A stretch of DNA of 64,000 nucleotides from NORP110 sp051251595 (GTDB lineage Bacteria > Pseudomonadota > Alphaproteobacteria > Rhodobacterales > Rhodobacteraceae): assembly GCA_051251595.1 (NCBI GenBank), contig JBPOFA010000002.1, positions 62,001-126,000 of the forward strand, read 5' to 3'. Shown here one piece after another: positions 1-7,802 of this stretch. The position numbers and the translations under genes were made by a program. The notes beneath the pieces are model-generated. The model was not told the DNA's origin, searched no databases, and saw only the letters and a program-made list of their open reading frames with translations. Positions within the stretch are counted from its first letter, which is position 1. The number at the start of each line of letters is the position of its first letter.

Positions 1-234
1 AACCCAACTGAAACGCTGCTTCAGATTTCTATGATCTTTGACTGACTAATTGGGCAAGACAGTATTGCGCCCGAAGCGGCCGTTGGCCGGACAGTTTTCA
101 AATGTCGGCTTTGGACCGTTCGTTCCATTTAGACATCATTGGCCCAACGGCAGGAAAGTCCGCTTTGCGGACCTTTGTTTCTCCCCAACTGAATGTCCGG
201 ATCCCCACAATTTTCGGAAGTTGGGCCACTGCCA
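1..234. other. Intergenic sequence at the window edge, possibly a decayed dispersed repeat
   Basis: No convincing gene is seen. An open frame of 62 codons (50-238, plus) has low-complexity, Trp/Pro/Arg-rich composition and no good ribosome site, so I do not call it. The stretch contains a small perfect hairpin, GTCCGC-TTT-GCGGAC, near 157-171. Short reading frames and hairpins of this flavour occur in non-coding repeats scattered through Roseobacter genomes; that link is from memory and unverified. Confidence 0.25.
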
Positions 235-1314
235 CTAGGACTTGAAATGCTTGGAGAGCTTCAAACCCTGACCCTGATAATTCGATTTAATATCAGCGCC
301 ATACAGGGTGGTTGGAATGGTCGTCATATGTTCATAGACCAACCGTCCGACGATTTGGCCATGTTCCAAGACAAAGGGCGCTTCGTGGCAGCGGACCTCT
401 AGCACGCCGCGCGATCCGGCGCCGCCGGCGGCGTCATGGCCAAAGCCGGGATCAAAGAAGCCAGCGTAATGCACGCGGAACTCGCCAACCATCGCCAGAT
501 AGGGGGCCATTTCAGCGGCGCAATCGGGCGGGATGGTGATCGCCTCTCGGCTGACGAGGATATAAAAGGCACCGGGATCAAGGATGATCCAACCGTCATT
601 TGTATGGATCGGTTCCCAGAAATCTGCGGGATCATAGTGGTCAATTTTCGTCAGGTCGATCACGCCCGCATGGGGCTTGGCGCGATAGCCGACCAGATCG
701 CCCTTGTCGGGGCGCAGGTCGACAGAAAACCCCAAACCCTCTGAAATCACGGCCTTGCCTGACACGATTGGTGTCTTGGCGTGAACCGCCTTCAACTCGT
801 CATCAGAGATGATTGTTTGCCCCTGACGAAAGATGATCTGATTCACCTTCAGGCCGGGCTGTACCAGCACCGAAAACGATCTTGGGCAGATTTCAACATA
901 AAGCGGGCCGTCATAGCCATCGGGAACGCGGTCAAATTCAACCCCGTGATCGGTGATGATCCGCGTCAGCAGATCCAGACGTCCAATCGAGGATTTGGCG
1001 CTGGCCGCGGCGGTCATGCCTTTGGGCAGTTTCAGCCGTTCCAACAGGGGAACCACGTAGACGGCGCCTTTTTCCAGAACGGCACCGTCCTGAAGGTCAA
1101 AACTGTGCATTTTGAATTCTTCAAGCCGTTCGGATACTTTGCGGTTCTCGCCGGTTAGAAAGGACGCCCGGATCCGGTAGGCCACTGTGCCCAGGCGCAA
1201 ATCAAGCGAGGCTGGTTGAATCTGGTCTTGTTCAATCGGCGTACTGGCCGCAATCGCGCCGGTGGCGATCAGGTGCTCAATCTCGTGATCTGGTAAGACG
1301 CCTGACTTGGCCAC
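235..1314 (-). CDS. dcd: 2'-deoxycytidine 5'-triphosphate deaminase, long alphaproteobacterial form
   Basis: Converts dCTP to dUTP, feeding dTMP synthesis in the cytoplasm. At 359 residues it is about twice the length of the E. coli Dcd trimer subunit (about 190) and matches the long alphaproteobacterial form, which looks like two tandem dUTPase-fold halves. The first half holds QPASLDLRLG (about residues 33-42) and ASAKSSIGRLDLLTRIITDHG (104-124), the dUTPase/Dcd-type substrate motifs; a second beta-rich half follows, with HYAGFFDPGFGHDA around residue 280. It starts at ATG 1314 and is followed upstream by tRNA-Pro and the merR gene on the same strand, so it may be read from its own promoter in the gap. 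The family call is firm. Confidence 0.93.
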   Translation of the reverse strand: MAKSGVLPDHEIEHLIATGAIAASTPIEQDQIQPASLDLRLGTVAYRIRASFLTGENRKVSERLEEFKMHSFDLQDGAVLEKGAVYVVPLLERLKLPKGMTAAASAKSSIGRLDLLTRIITDHGVEFDRVPDGYDGPLYVEICPRSFSVLVQPGLKVNQIIFRQGQTIISDDELKAVHAKTPIVSGKAVISEGLGFSVDLRPDKGDLVGYRAKPHAGVIDLTKIDHYDPADFWEPIHTNDGWIILDPGAFYILVSREAITIPPDCAAEMAPYLAMVGEFRVHYAGFFDPGFGHDAAGGAGSRGVLEVRCHEAPFVLEHGQIVGRLVYEHMTTIPTTLYGADIKSNYQGQGLKLSKHFKS

Positions 1315-1373
1315 TTCATTCCCCTTTTAAACAAAAACGCCCGTCACCATGTTTGGCGAGGGCGTGTTTGATT

Positions 1374-1450
1374 TGGTCGGGCTAGCAGGACTCGAACCTG
1401 CGACCTTCCGTCCCCCAGACGGACGCGCTACCAGGCTGCGCCATAGCCCG
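1374..1450 (-). tRNA. tRNA-Pro (anticodon GGG), CCA encoded
   Basis: Read on the minus strand the sequence folds as a full cloverleaf: a 7-bp acceptor stem CGGGCTA/TAGCCCG, D-arm with GCGCAGCCTGGTAGCGC, a 5-bp anticodon stem TCCGT/ACGGA around loop CTGGGGG (anticodon GGG, reading CCC and CCU), and T-arm GGTTCGAGTCC. The discriminator is A (1377) and the 3' CCA is encoded at 1374-1376. It lies between merR and dcd. Confidence 0.97.
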
Positions 1451-1515
1451 ACGCGACGTTCTAAATACTGAGTTTCAGGCCCAAGGCAAGCCGGAAGTGT
1501 CATGTTTTGTGACAT

Positions 1516-2400
1516 TCATTCAGTCGCGTTTGAACTGACGCGGCTGTCCATGCGGTCTTTGAGGCCTGTCAGGCGATTGTAAAGCTCTGCAAAGACTTCT
1601 GGGGAGGGTCTTTGATCGGGCGTCGCAGAGGCCGCATTGCGCAAAGAGGCCGCAACATCGGTGATGGCGGGCGCAACGGCGTCGTCATCTTCTGGATCAT
1701 CTGGCACATCAACCGCGATCGGGGCAGGCGTTGCCTGTTCTGGTTCGGCCAGCGCCGGTTCCGGGTCTTCTTGCGGCTCTGGGCTGTCGTCGAGCGCGGA
1801 TTCGATCGCTGCAAGGACCGGGTCCTGCGGCTCGGGGTCTGTGTCTTCGAGCGGCGGGAAAAAGGACGGGGTGGCTTCCTGGTCTTCCGGCGCCATTTCG
1901 GGCTGTTCTTCAACGGCAGGCGCTTCTGGCGGGAAGAGATCCTCTGCCAGGTCAATGGGCGCTTCGTCTTGAGGCGGGATTGGTGGCGGGGCCACTTTGC
2001 CGCCGATGGCGACGACATTGTCCACGGGCTCTTGTTCCACGTCGACTTCCATCGGCGCTTCGATCACCAGCTCTGGGTCTTGGGGGGCAACGGGTGTTGC
2101 TTCGCCGTCAATCGCGGCGCTGATGTCGATTGGTGCGGACAGGCCGGCAACGTGGCGCACGCCTTCTTCGCGCAATAGCTTTTGAACGCCACGAATTGTC
2201 ATTCCGTCGTCATGCAGCAGTCTTTTGATCCCGCCCAAAAGCTCCATATCAGAGGGGCGGTAATAGCGGCGGCCCCCGGCACGTTTGACGGGTTTGACCT
2301 GACTGAACCGACTTTCCCAAAAGCGCAGCACGTGGGTTGGCGTGCCAAGCCACTCGGCCACCTCGGAGATGGTACGGAATGCGTCAGGCGATTTTTTCAT
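1516..2400 (-). CDS. MerR-family transcriptional regulator with long acidic, proline-rich tail
   Basis: Residues about 8-80 form a MerR winged-helix DNA-binding domain (ISEVAEWLGTPTHVLRFWES, then RAGGRRYYRPSDMELLGGI and the helix MTIRGVQKLLREEG). The rest, roughly residues 90-250, is a low-complexity region rich in Pro, Glu, Asp and Ala, with a short helical end (SPEVFAELYNRLTGLKDRMDS) near the C-terminus. No effector-binding cysteines or known ligand domain are seen. It is the last gene of the DUF177/rpmF/plsX/fabH/ihfA run, 14 bases after ihfA, an arrangement common in alphaproteobacteria. Its ligand and targets are unknown; autoregulation of the operon is only a guess. Confidence 0.85.
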   Translation of the reverse strand: MKKSPDAFRTISEVAEWLGTPTHVLRFWESRFSQVKPVKRAGGRRYYRPSDMELLGGIKRLLHDDGMTIRGVQKLLREEGVRHVAGLSAPIDISAAIDGEATPVAPQDPELVIEAPMEVDVEQEPVDNVVAIGGKVAPPPIPPQDEAPIDLAEDLFPPEAPAVEEQPEMAPEDQEATPSFFPPLEDTDPEPQDPVLAAIESALDDSPEPQEDPEPALAEPEQATPAPIAVDVPDDPEDDDAVAPAITDVAASLRNAASATPDQRPSPEVFAELYNRLTGLKDRMDSRVSSNATE

Positions 2401-2414
2401 ACGCGAAAGGCCCT

Positions 2415-2717
2415 TTAGCCTTTGTTCCCAGCTGCGACACGATCCTTCATCAGATGCGAAGGACGGAAGGTCAGCACGCGGCGCGGAGAGATTGGAACCT
2501 CTTGGCCCGTCTTTGGATTACGACCAACCCGTGCAGCCTTGCTGCGCACGCTAAACGTCCCAAAGGATGAGATTTTTACAGTTTCCCCACGCACCAATGC
2601 GTCGGACATTTCATTCAGAACGGTTTCGACAAGTTGCGCCGATTCATTGCGTGATAAACCCACCTCGCGGAAGACCGCTTCAGACAAGTCCATTCTAGTC
2701 AGAGTCTTATCGCTCAT
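2415..2717 (-). CDS. ihfA: Integration host factor subunit alpha
   Basis: A 100-residue DNA-bending protein of the HU/IHF family, acting as a heterodimer with IhfB in nucleoid architecture, replication and promoter activation. The sequence opens TLTRMDLSEAVFREVGLSRN, has the family core VKISSFGTFSVRSKAARVGRNPKTG at about residues 47-71 (the beta arm that inserts in the minor groove) and ends with VLTFRPSHLMKDRV. Its length and the LSRNESAQLVE helix fit IhfA better than HU. It sits between fabH (100 bases upstream) and merR (14 bases downstream) on the same strand. Confidence 0.95.
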   Translation of the reverse strand: MSDKTLTRMDLSEAVFREVGLSRNESAQLVETVLNEMSDALVRGETVKISSFGTFSVRSKAARVGRNPKTGQEVPISPRRVLTFRPSHLMKDRVAAGNKG

Positions 2718-2817
2718 ATCATCCCCTCGTGTTGTTAACCAAAAGCATAGGGCGTTCGGAATTTCCGAGTCAATATCAAGAGCTTGCCAAGTGCTGTTAA
2801 TATGTTGATTTGGGCGG

Positions 2818-3792
2818 TTACCAGCGCAAAACCACGGATCCCCAGGCCAATCCGCCGCCGATTGCCTCTAACAACAGGACTTCGCCGGGTTTGAATTTGC
2901 CGTTTTGCTTGCCCCAGGACAGGGCAAGGGGAATCGATGCAGCAGAGGTATTGCCCTGATCCTGCAAGGTAACGATGACCTGTTCCATCGAAAGGCCAAG
3001 CTTTTTCGCCGTACCCGCGATGATGCGGATATTGGCCTGATGGGGCACGATCCAGTCCAGATCGTCTTGTTTCAAACCCGCCCGTTCCAGGGATGTCGTC
3101 GCGGTTTCAGCCAGCTTTACAACGGCATGTTTGAACAGCTCACGCCCTTGCATTTTCAAAACGCCCGCAGTGCCTGTGGTCGAAACACCGCCATCCACGT
3201 AGAGCAGGTCGCGATAGCTGCCATCAGAATTCAGATCGACGGCCAGAATGCCCTGATCCGTGGCTTCGCCAGCGCCTTGTGCGGCTTCCAAAAGCACCGC
3301 GCCCGCGCCGTCGCCGAACAGAACGCAAGTCGCGCGGTCTGTGAAATCCAGTATGCGGGAAAATGTTTCTGCACCGATGACAAGGATGCGTTTGGCCTGA
3401 CCGGAAGCGATCAGCGCATTCGCGTTGGCCATGGCATAGACGAACCCGGCGCAGACGGCTTGCACGTCAAAGGCAAATCCGTGCTTCATGCCAAGTTCGT
3501 TTTGCACCATCGTCGCGGCAGAGGGGAAGGTCAGGTCAGCGGTTGAGGTGGCCACGATAATCGTATCGATGTCCGAAACGGCCAATCCGGCGTCTTCCAA
3601 TGCAGCGCGGGCCGCCTTGGTCGCCATATTTGACGTGGTTTCGCCTTCGGCTGCAAAATGTCTGCGTTCGATCCCGGTTCGCGCGCGAATCCATTCGTCA
3701 CTGGTGTCGAGTGTTTCTGCGAAAAAGTCATTTGGAACAACGCGTTCAGGCAGATAGTGCCCAACACCCCGAACAATTGCGCGTATCGCCAT
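2818..3792 (-). CDS. fabH: Beta-ketoacyl-ACP synthase III
   Basis: Starts fatty acid elongation by condensing acetyl-CoA with malonyl-ACP. At 324 residues it is the usual length. The catalytic triad is visible: Cys in AVCAGFVYAMANAN (about residue 113), His in VPHQANIRII (about 251) and Asn in GNTSAASIPLAL (about 281). The N-terminal pattern GVGHYLPERVVPN and TSDEWIRARTGIERRH is typical FabH. Its ATG overlaps the plsX stop by one base, so the two genes are probably translated together, as in many bacteria. Confidence 0.97.
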   Translation of the reverse strand: MAIRAIVRGVGHYLPERVVPNDFFAETLDTSDEWIRARTGIERRHFAAEGETTSNMATKAARAALEDAGLAVSDIDTIIVATSTADLTFPSAATMVQNELGMKHGFAFDVQAVCAGFVYAMANANALIASGQAKRILVIGAETFSRILDFTDRATCVLFGDGAGAVLLEAAQGAGEATDQGILAVDLNSDGSYRDLLYVDGGVSTTGTAGVLKMQGRELFKHAVVKLAETATTSLERAGLKQDDLDWIVPHQANIRIIAGTAKKLGLSMEQVIVTLQDQGNTSAASIPLALSWGKQNGKFKPGEVLLLEAIGGGLAWGSVVLRW

Positions 3793-4910
3793 TAGCCTGC
3801 ATCACTTTTGTTGTTATCATTGCCTGCTGCGTCATCTTGGCGTGCTGGTTCAACAGATGCAACCCGTGCCGCGACGCGTGCGGCCAGGCGTTCGTTGAAA
3901 CCGGATTTGGAAAGCGTGTTGGCCAGGTTGATCGCTGCCGAAACGCCCCGCGCATCGGCAGAACCGTGTGACTTTACCACGGTGCCATTCAGCCCCAGAA
4001 ACACGCCGCCATTGACCCGACGAGGGTCGATTTTCTTGGTCAGTCTTTTCAGCGAAGATAGCGCCAAAACGGCGGCGATGCGCGACAAGGGGGTTGCGCG
4101 AAACGCTTCTTCCAGCAACTCGCGGATCAGACTGGCGGTGCCTTCGCCTGTTTTCAGAGCAATATTCCCTGTAAAACCGTCGGTTACGATGACATCCACC
4201 CGTTTGGACGGGATGTCTCCGCCTTCGACGAAACCGACATATTCAAAGCCGCTGTCATCGGCGGCTTCGGTGATCAGATCATTGGCGGTTTTCAGTTCCG
4301 GGCGACCTTTTGATTCTTCGGTGCCGACATTCAGCAGCCCGACGCGCGGTTTTGGCAGGCCCAAACCGTTGCGGGCGTAGGACGCACCCATGGTAGCATA
4401 TTGCAACAAATCTTGTTCGTCGGCGCGGATATCTGCGCCGACATCCAGCATGATATTAAAGCCGCCGGGGTTGCGAGAGGGCCAAAGACAGGCAATCGCA
4501 GGGCGGTTCACCCCCGGCAACCTGCGCAGGCGAATCATAGAGATCGCCATCAAAGCGCCGGTGTTGCCGCACGACACGGCAGCGGTTGCTTCGCGGTCTC
4601 GCACCGATTCCACGGTGGCCCACATGGATGTGTTTTTGCCGTTGCGCATCACAAGGGACGGTTTGGCATCCATTGTGACGACTTCATCTGCGTGCCGGAT
4701 CTCTACCCGTTTCTTCAGTTTGCGTTTCGCAACCAAAGGTTTCAGCGTGGCTTTGTCGCCATGCAGAATGAAATGGATATTGGGATCTTTTGCAGCAGAC
4801 AGCGCAATACCGGCGACAACTGCCGCCGGTCCACGATCGCCGCCCATGGCGTCGACCGAAATAATGGTGCGCTTGGCACCCGTGGCCTTAGGATTTTGAG
4901 ATTCCGTCAT
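3792..4910 (-). CDS. plsX: Phosphate acyltransferase PlsX
   Basis: Makes acyl-phosphate from acyl-ACP, the donor for the first glycerol-3-phosphate acylation in phospholipid synthesis; a peripheral membrane enzyme. The sequence has ISVDAMGGDRGPAAVVAGI at about residues 17-35 and the family blocks AAVSCGNTGALMAISM, VDVIVTDGFTGNIALKTGEG and GGVFLGLNGTVVKSHGSADA. The C-terminal tail (about residues 340-372) is poorly conserved and rich in Arg, Ala and Asn. It follows rpmF by 24 bases and overlaps fabH, so transcription from the DUF177/rpmF side is likely. Confidence 0.97.
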   Translation of the reverse strand: MTESQNPKATGAKRTIISVDAMGGDRGPAAVVAGIALSAAKDPNIHFILHGDKATLKPLVAKRKLKKRVEIRHADEVVTMDAKPSLVMRNGKNTSMWATVESVRDREATAAVSCGNTGALMAISMIRLRRLPGVNRPAIACLWPSRNPGGFNIMLDVGADIRADEQDLLQYATMGASYARNGLGLPKPRVGLLNVGTEESKGRPELKTANDLITEAADDSGFEYVGFVEGGDIPSKRVDVIVTDGFTGNIALKTGEGTASLIRELLEEAFRATPLSRIAAVLALSSLKRLTKKIDPRRVNGGVFLGLNGTVVKSHGSADARGVSAAINLANTLSKSGFNERLAARVAARVASVEPARQDDAAGNDNNKSDAG

Positions 4911-4934
4911 GCCAGCGAACGCCGAAAGACGGGC

Positions 4935-5144
4935 TTACGCCGCGTCGTCGTCTTCGAGGTCGATCTCGACAGATTGCGCAACAACTTCGCGTTCAGCGTA
5001 ATGTCCGCATTCGGTGCACACGTGGTGTGGACGCTTCAGCTCGCCGCAATTTGGGCATTCGGAAGGGTTTCCGGCAACCAGCGCATCGTGCGCGCGTCGC
5101 ATGTTCCGCTTTGAGCGGGTAATTTTATTCTGTGGGACAGCCAT
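4935..5144 (-). CDS. rpmF: 50S ribosomal protein L32
   Basis: A 69-residue large-subunit ribosomal protein. It begins AVPQNKITRSKRNMRRAHDA and carries two CxxC pairs (CPNC and CTEC, about residues 34-50), the zinc-ribbon form of L32, followed by a short acidic tail EIDLEDDDAA. It lies between the DUF177 gene and plsX, the standard position that links ribosome and membrane lipid synthesis. Confidence 0.98.
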   Translation of the reverse strand: MAVPQNKITRSKRNMRRAHDALVAGNPSECPNCGELKRPHHVCTECGHYAEREVVAQSVEIDLEDDDAA

Positions 5145-5298
5145 GTCATGCCTCAGTTAATGTAGGGGTCATGCCCCGGTGTATTCAGGTCTTCACGGGG
5201 TCTTACGCCGATCCAGCGCCCATGTCCAACCTAACTTGATAAACGAGGCCGGGAACATACTGTTTGTGGATTATTGCGCAAGAGTTTTTTGTTATGGG

Positions 5299-5862
5299 TC
5301 AGTTGCCTTTGTCTTCCAGGCGGTCGCGCAGGCCTTTTAGCCCTGCAAAAGGGCGCGTATCTTCATCTTTCATTGGGGTTACGCCCGGTTCGGCGAAAAC
5401 GGTGGTTTCCACTTCGACACCCTCGGCCTTGGGGTAAAGGGGCAAGGCAAGGGCCAGCGACTCAACCATAATTTCCCCCAAATCGATTTCCGGGCCCAGA
5501 ATCTCTATGGAATCATCTTCGGGCATTTGCGTCTCTCCACCCGTTTCAAACTCTTCCATCTCGGTGACGAAACGGCGAATGACGTCTTCGTCTAACCGGG
5601 TTGTGACAGGGACAAGGGTCAGGACGCAGGGTTGATCTACGGTCGCGCCCAGCTGGCCGGTCAAGCGCCATCCGGATTTCGACTCTGGTGCGATCTCTCC
5701 CTTAAAACGCAATTTGCGCAGGCCAAGCAGTCCCAAGCTCTCTTTGATGGCCGCCAGAGTTGTTGCATCTGGGGTCACGTCAAACTGTGTTGGGCGTTTG
5801 CTGGGCAGGTCGGCAACCCGTCGGGGCTGTGACCATATTGATGTGTCTGAAGATGTGCTCAT
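5299..5862 (-). CDS. DUF177 (YceD-family) protein
   Basis: The 187-residue product belongs to the DUF177/YceD family, linked in other organisms with 23S rRNA maturation; its exact job here is unknown. It has the family hallmark GQLGATVDQPCVLTLVPVTT (about residues 76-95), an otherwise acidic middle (EMEEFETGGETQMPEDDS) and a C-terminal DTRPFAGLKGLRDR block. I chose ATG 5862, preceded by GATCAAGAAGAC, rather than the longer frame opening at 5946 because that would run towards the divergent bamE gene and adds residues unlike the family. It is the first gene of the rpmF-plsX-fabH-ihfA run, separated from rpmF by 154 bases. Confidence 0.88.
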   Translation of the reverse strand: MSTSSDTSIWSQPRRVADLPSKRPTQFDVTPDATTLAAIKESLGLLGLRKLRFKGEIAPESKSGWRLTGQLGATVDQPCVLTLVPVTTRLDEDVIRRFVTEMEEFETGGETQMPEDDSIEILGPEIDLGEIMVESLALALPLYPKAEGVEVETTVFAEPGVTPMKDEDTRPFAGLKGLRDRLEDKGN

Positions 5863-5940
5863 GTCTATGTCTTCTTGATCCGTTTGCGATCCTTCTGTAA
5901 GCCGGATAAAAGGCACAGAGGCACAAGGCAAGGGGGACCG

Positions 5941-6402
5941 ATGCAAAAGAAGGCTGGCATTGTCAGGGTCGCCCTGTTCGTCGTTTTAACAGCGGGTTTA
6001 TCCGCATGTGTAACGCAATATCGCAACCATGGATACATCCCCCCCGAAGAGGATGTGAAATCCGTTGCGGTTGGACGCGACAGCAAAGACACCGTTCTGA
6101 CCGCCTTTGGCCCGCCTGCCGTCAAGGGGCAGGGCAATGACAACAGCTGGTATTACGTTCAAAGCCAATTCGAACATTACGCCTATCGCGAACCGGTAGA
6201 GACTCAGCGCGAGGTGATGGCGGTGTCCTTTTCCAGTTCGGACAAGGTCAGCAACATCGAACGGTTTGGCCTGGAAGACGGGCAAGTTGTGGTTCTGTCG
6301 CGCCGCGTGACGCCAGTGACGGGACGCGACAACACGTTTTTGCGTCAGTTGCTTGGAAATGTCGGGTCTGCGCCTTTGGCTGATCTGACGGGCGGCCCAT
6401 AA
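5941..6402 (+). CDS. bamE: Outer membrane assembly lipoprotein BamE (SmpA/OmlA family)
   Basis: Predicted lipoprotein of the BAM complex that inserts beta-barrel proteins in the outer membrane. From ATG 5941 the product has a Lys-rich start, a hydrophobic helix (VRVALFVVLTAGL) and lipobox LSAC at about residues 18-21, so the mature protein begins with the lipidated Cys. The BamE pattern follows: HGYIPPEEDVKSVAVGRDSKD, VLTAFGPPA and SWYYVQSQ. The 153-residue length is normal for alphaproteobacteria. An upstream in-frame start at 5875 is rejected because the signal peptide would be buried. It is divergent from the DUF177 gene across 78 bases. Confidence 0.92.
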   Translation: MQKKAGIVRVALFVVLTAGLSACVTQYRNHGYIPPEEDVKSVAVGRDSKDTVLTAFGPPAVKGQGNDNSWYYVQSQFEHYAYREPVETQREVMAVSFSSSDKVSNIERFGLEDGQVVVLSRRVTPVTGRDNTFLRQLLGNVGSAPLADLTGGP

Positions 6403-6442
6403 TCAAAAGGCCAATCGTCTGAAAAACGGCTGGCCCGAAATG

Positions 6443-6472
6443 TTGTGTCGAACGCTGATTGTGTCGAACGCT
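6443..6472. repeat. Tandem 14-base direct repeat beside msrB
   Basis: TTGTGTCGAACGCT occurs twice, at 6443-6456 and 6459-6472, separated by GA. It lies between the ends of the convergent bamE and msrB genes. It looks like a small local duplication; no function is evident. Confidence 0.7.
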
Positions 6473-6474
6473 TA

Positions 6475-6876
6475 TTACGACCCAGGTTCTGCTTGTTTAA
6501 AGTCCAAGGCCGCGCCGTTGATGCAATAGCGCAGCCCGGTTGGCTGCGGGCCATCGGGAAAGACATGGCCCAAATGTGCCTCGCATCGGTTGCAATGCAC
6601 CTCTGTGCGGCGCATGAACCAGCGGCTGTCGTCGGATTCGCCAACCATTTCGGTGTCGATTGGTTTGTAAAAGGATGGCCAGCCTGTGCCGCTGTCAAAC
6701 TTTGTTTCTTGCCCAAACAGGTCTGCCCCGCAGCAAACGCAGGCAAAAGTCCCGGGCGCTTTGGGGAAATTGTCATGGGTTCCGGCGCGTTCCGTGCCGT
6801 GTTCACGGGTGACCTTAAAGGCGATGTCAGACAGTTGCGCGCGCCATTCAGCGTCAGACTTTTTGATTTTTTCCAT
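6475..6876 (-). CDS. msrB: Peptide-methionine (R)-S-oxide reductase
   Basis: Repairs oxidised methionine (R-sulfoxide) in proteins. The 133-residue product has the MsrB core: zinc-binding CVCCGADLF and CNRCEAHLGHVF pairs, TGWPSFYKPI, and the catalytic Cys in GLRYCINGAAL near residue 117. Start ATG 6876 follows a good ribosome site (GAAAGGGC); the longer frame from 6906 has none. No signal peptide is seen, so it acts in the cytoplasm. It converges with bamE. Confidence 0.95.
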   Translation of the reverse strand: MEKIKKSDAEWRAQLSDIAFKVTREHGTERAGTHDNFPKAPGTFACVCCGADLFGQETKFDSGTGWPSFYKPIDTEMVGESDDSRWFMRRTEVHCNRCEAHLGHVFPDGPQPTGLRYCINGAALDFKQAEPGS

Positions 6877-6979
6877 TTTTGCCCTTTCAAACTCCTGTAA
6901 CATCAAAGGGGTAGATGGCGTTGCATATGTTCGAATGCAACTTTGGCGCGGTCACGCAAGGTAACAAGGGCAAGAGACA

Positions 6980-7732
6980 ATGTTTCAAAGAGGGCGATAC
7001 CGCGTTCGGTTTGCATCTTGTGCGGCTGACATTCAGGCCGCGCAGCGACTGCGGCACCTTTGTTTTCGCGGCGAAGATCAGGCCGCGTCGCTGGATCAGG
7101 ACGATTTTGATCGCATATGCCGACACGTGTTGATCGAGGATACGCGGCTTGATCGGCTGGTTTGTTGCTATCGGGTTTTGCCGATCCGGGATGGCAAGGA
7201 CATAGAGCGCAGCTATTCCGCCAAGTTCTACGAATTATCCGCTTTGCAGGATTTCGACGGTCAGATTTTGGAAATGGGGCGGTTTTGCATCCACCCAGAG
7301 GTGCTTGACCCGGATATTTTGCGTCTGGCCTGGGCCGCTTTGACGCGGATCGTTGATCAGGACGGCGTGAAAATGATGATCGGCTGTGCGTCTTTCCACG
7401 GGACCGAGGCGCATGAGTATCTGGATTCCTTTGCGATGCTCCAGGAACGACATCTGGCGCCGCTTCGTTGGTTGCCTCGGGTCAAAGCCCCGAATGTCTT
7501 CCGTTTTGGCCAAAGACGCACAGCAATCCCGGATCGCAAACGCGGGCTTTCGAAAATGCCGCCTTTGCTGCGCAGCTATTTGGGCATGGGGGGCTGGGTG
7601 TCGGATCACGCGGTGGTCGATCGGGACCTGAACACGTTGCATGTTTTCACCGGGCTTGAAATCAAAAGCATCCCCCCGGCGCGGGCGCGTTTGCTGCGGG
7701 CCGTGGCGGGGACTGGGGTTTCTGCGGCCTAA
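6980..7732 (+). CDS. olsB: Ornithine lipid N-acyltransferase, OlsB-like
   Basis: Predicted to acylate the alpha-amino group of ornithine from 3-hydroxyacyl-ACP, the first step to ornithine lipids, which are phosphorus-free membrane lipids common in Rhodobacteraceae. The 250 residues fit the hemolysin-like GNAT family: FASCAADIQAAQRLRHLCFRG near the start, LDRLVCCYRVLPI, then MGRFCIHPE and GCASFHGT near residues 95-140. The C-terminal LLRSYLGMGGWVSDHAVVDRDLNTLHVF is the usual OlsB end. No olsA is present in the window. The start follows GGGCAAGAG. The family is clear; the ornithine substrate is from homology. Confidence 0.85.
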   Translation: MFQRGRYRVRFASCAADIQAAQRLRHLCFRGEDQAASLDQDDFDRICRHVLIEDTRLDRLVCCYRVLPIRDGKDIERSYSAKFYELSALQDFDGQILEMGRFCIHPEVLDPDILRLAWAALTRIVDQDGVKMMIGCASFHGTEAHEYLDSFAMLQERHLAPLRWLPRVKAPNVFRFGQRRTAIPDRKRGLSKMPPLLRSYLGMGGWVSDHAVVDRDLNTLHVFTGLEIKSIPPARARLLRAVAGTGVSAA

Positions 7733-7802
7733 GGCCTTTGTTTCGCCGCTCAATGCGCGCGGGCCATTGACGCGGGCTGGCGCTGCGGTTAGCCCCTCGG
7801 CC

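Noticed and set aside
1612..2178. 188-codon plus-strand frame across merR
   Set aside because: It is the complement of the repetitive acidic/proline codons of merR; product is Arg/Gly/Phe-rich low complexity with no ribosome site.
2905..3546. 213-codon plus-strand frame across fabH
   Set aside because: Antisense shadow of a clear fabH gene; no family features.
7641..7802. N-terminal extension of the ABC-F protein
   Set aside because: The added 54 residues lie mostly inside olsB in another frame and do not resemble Uup; ATG 7803 fits the family start.
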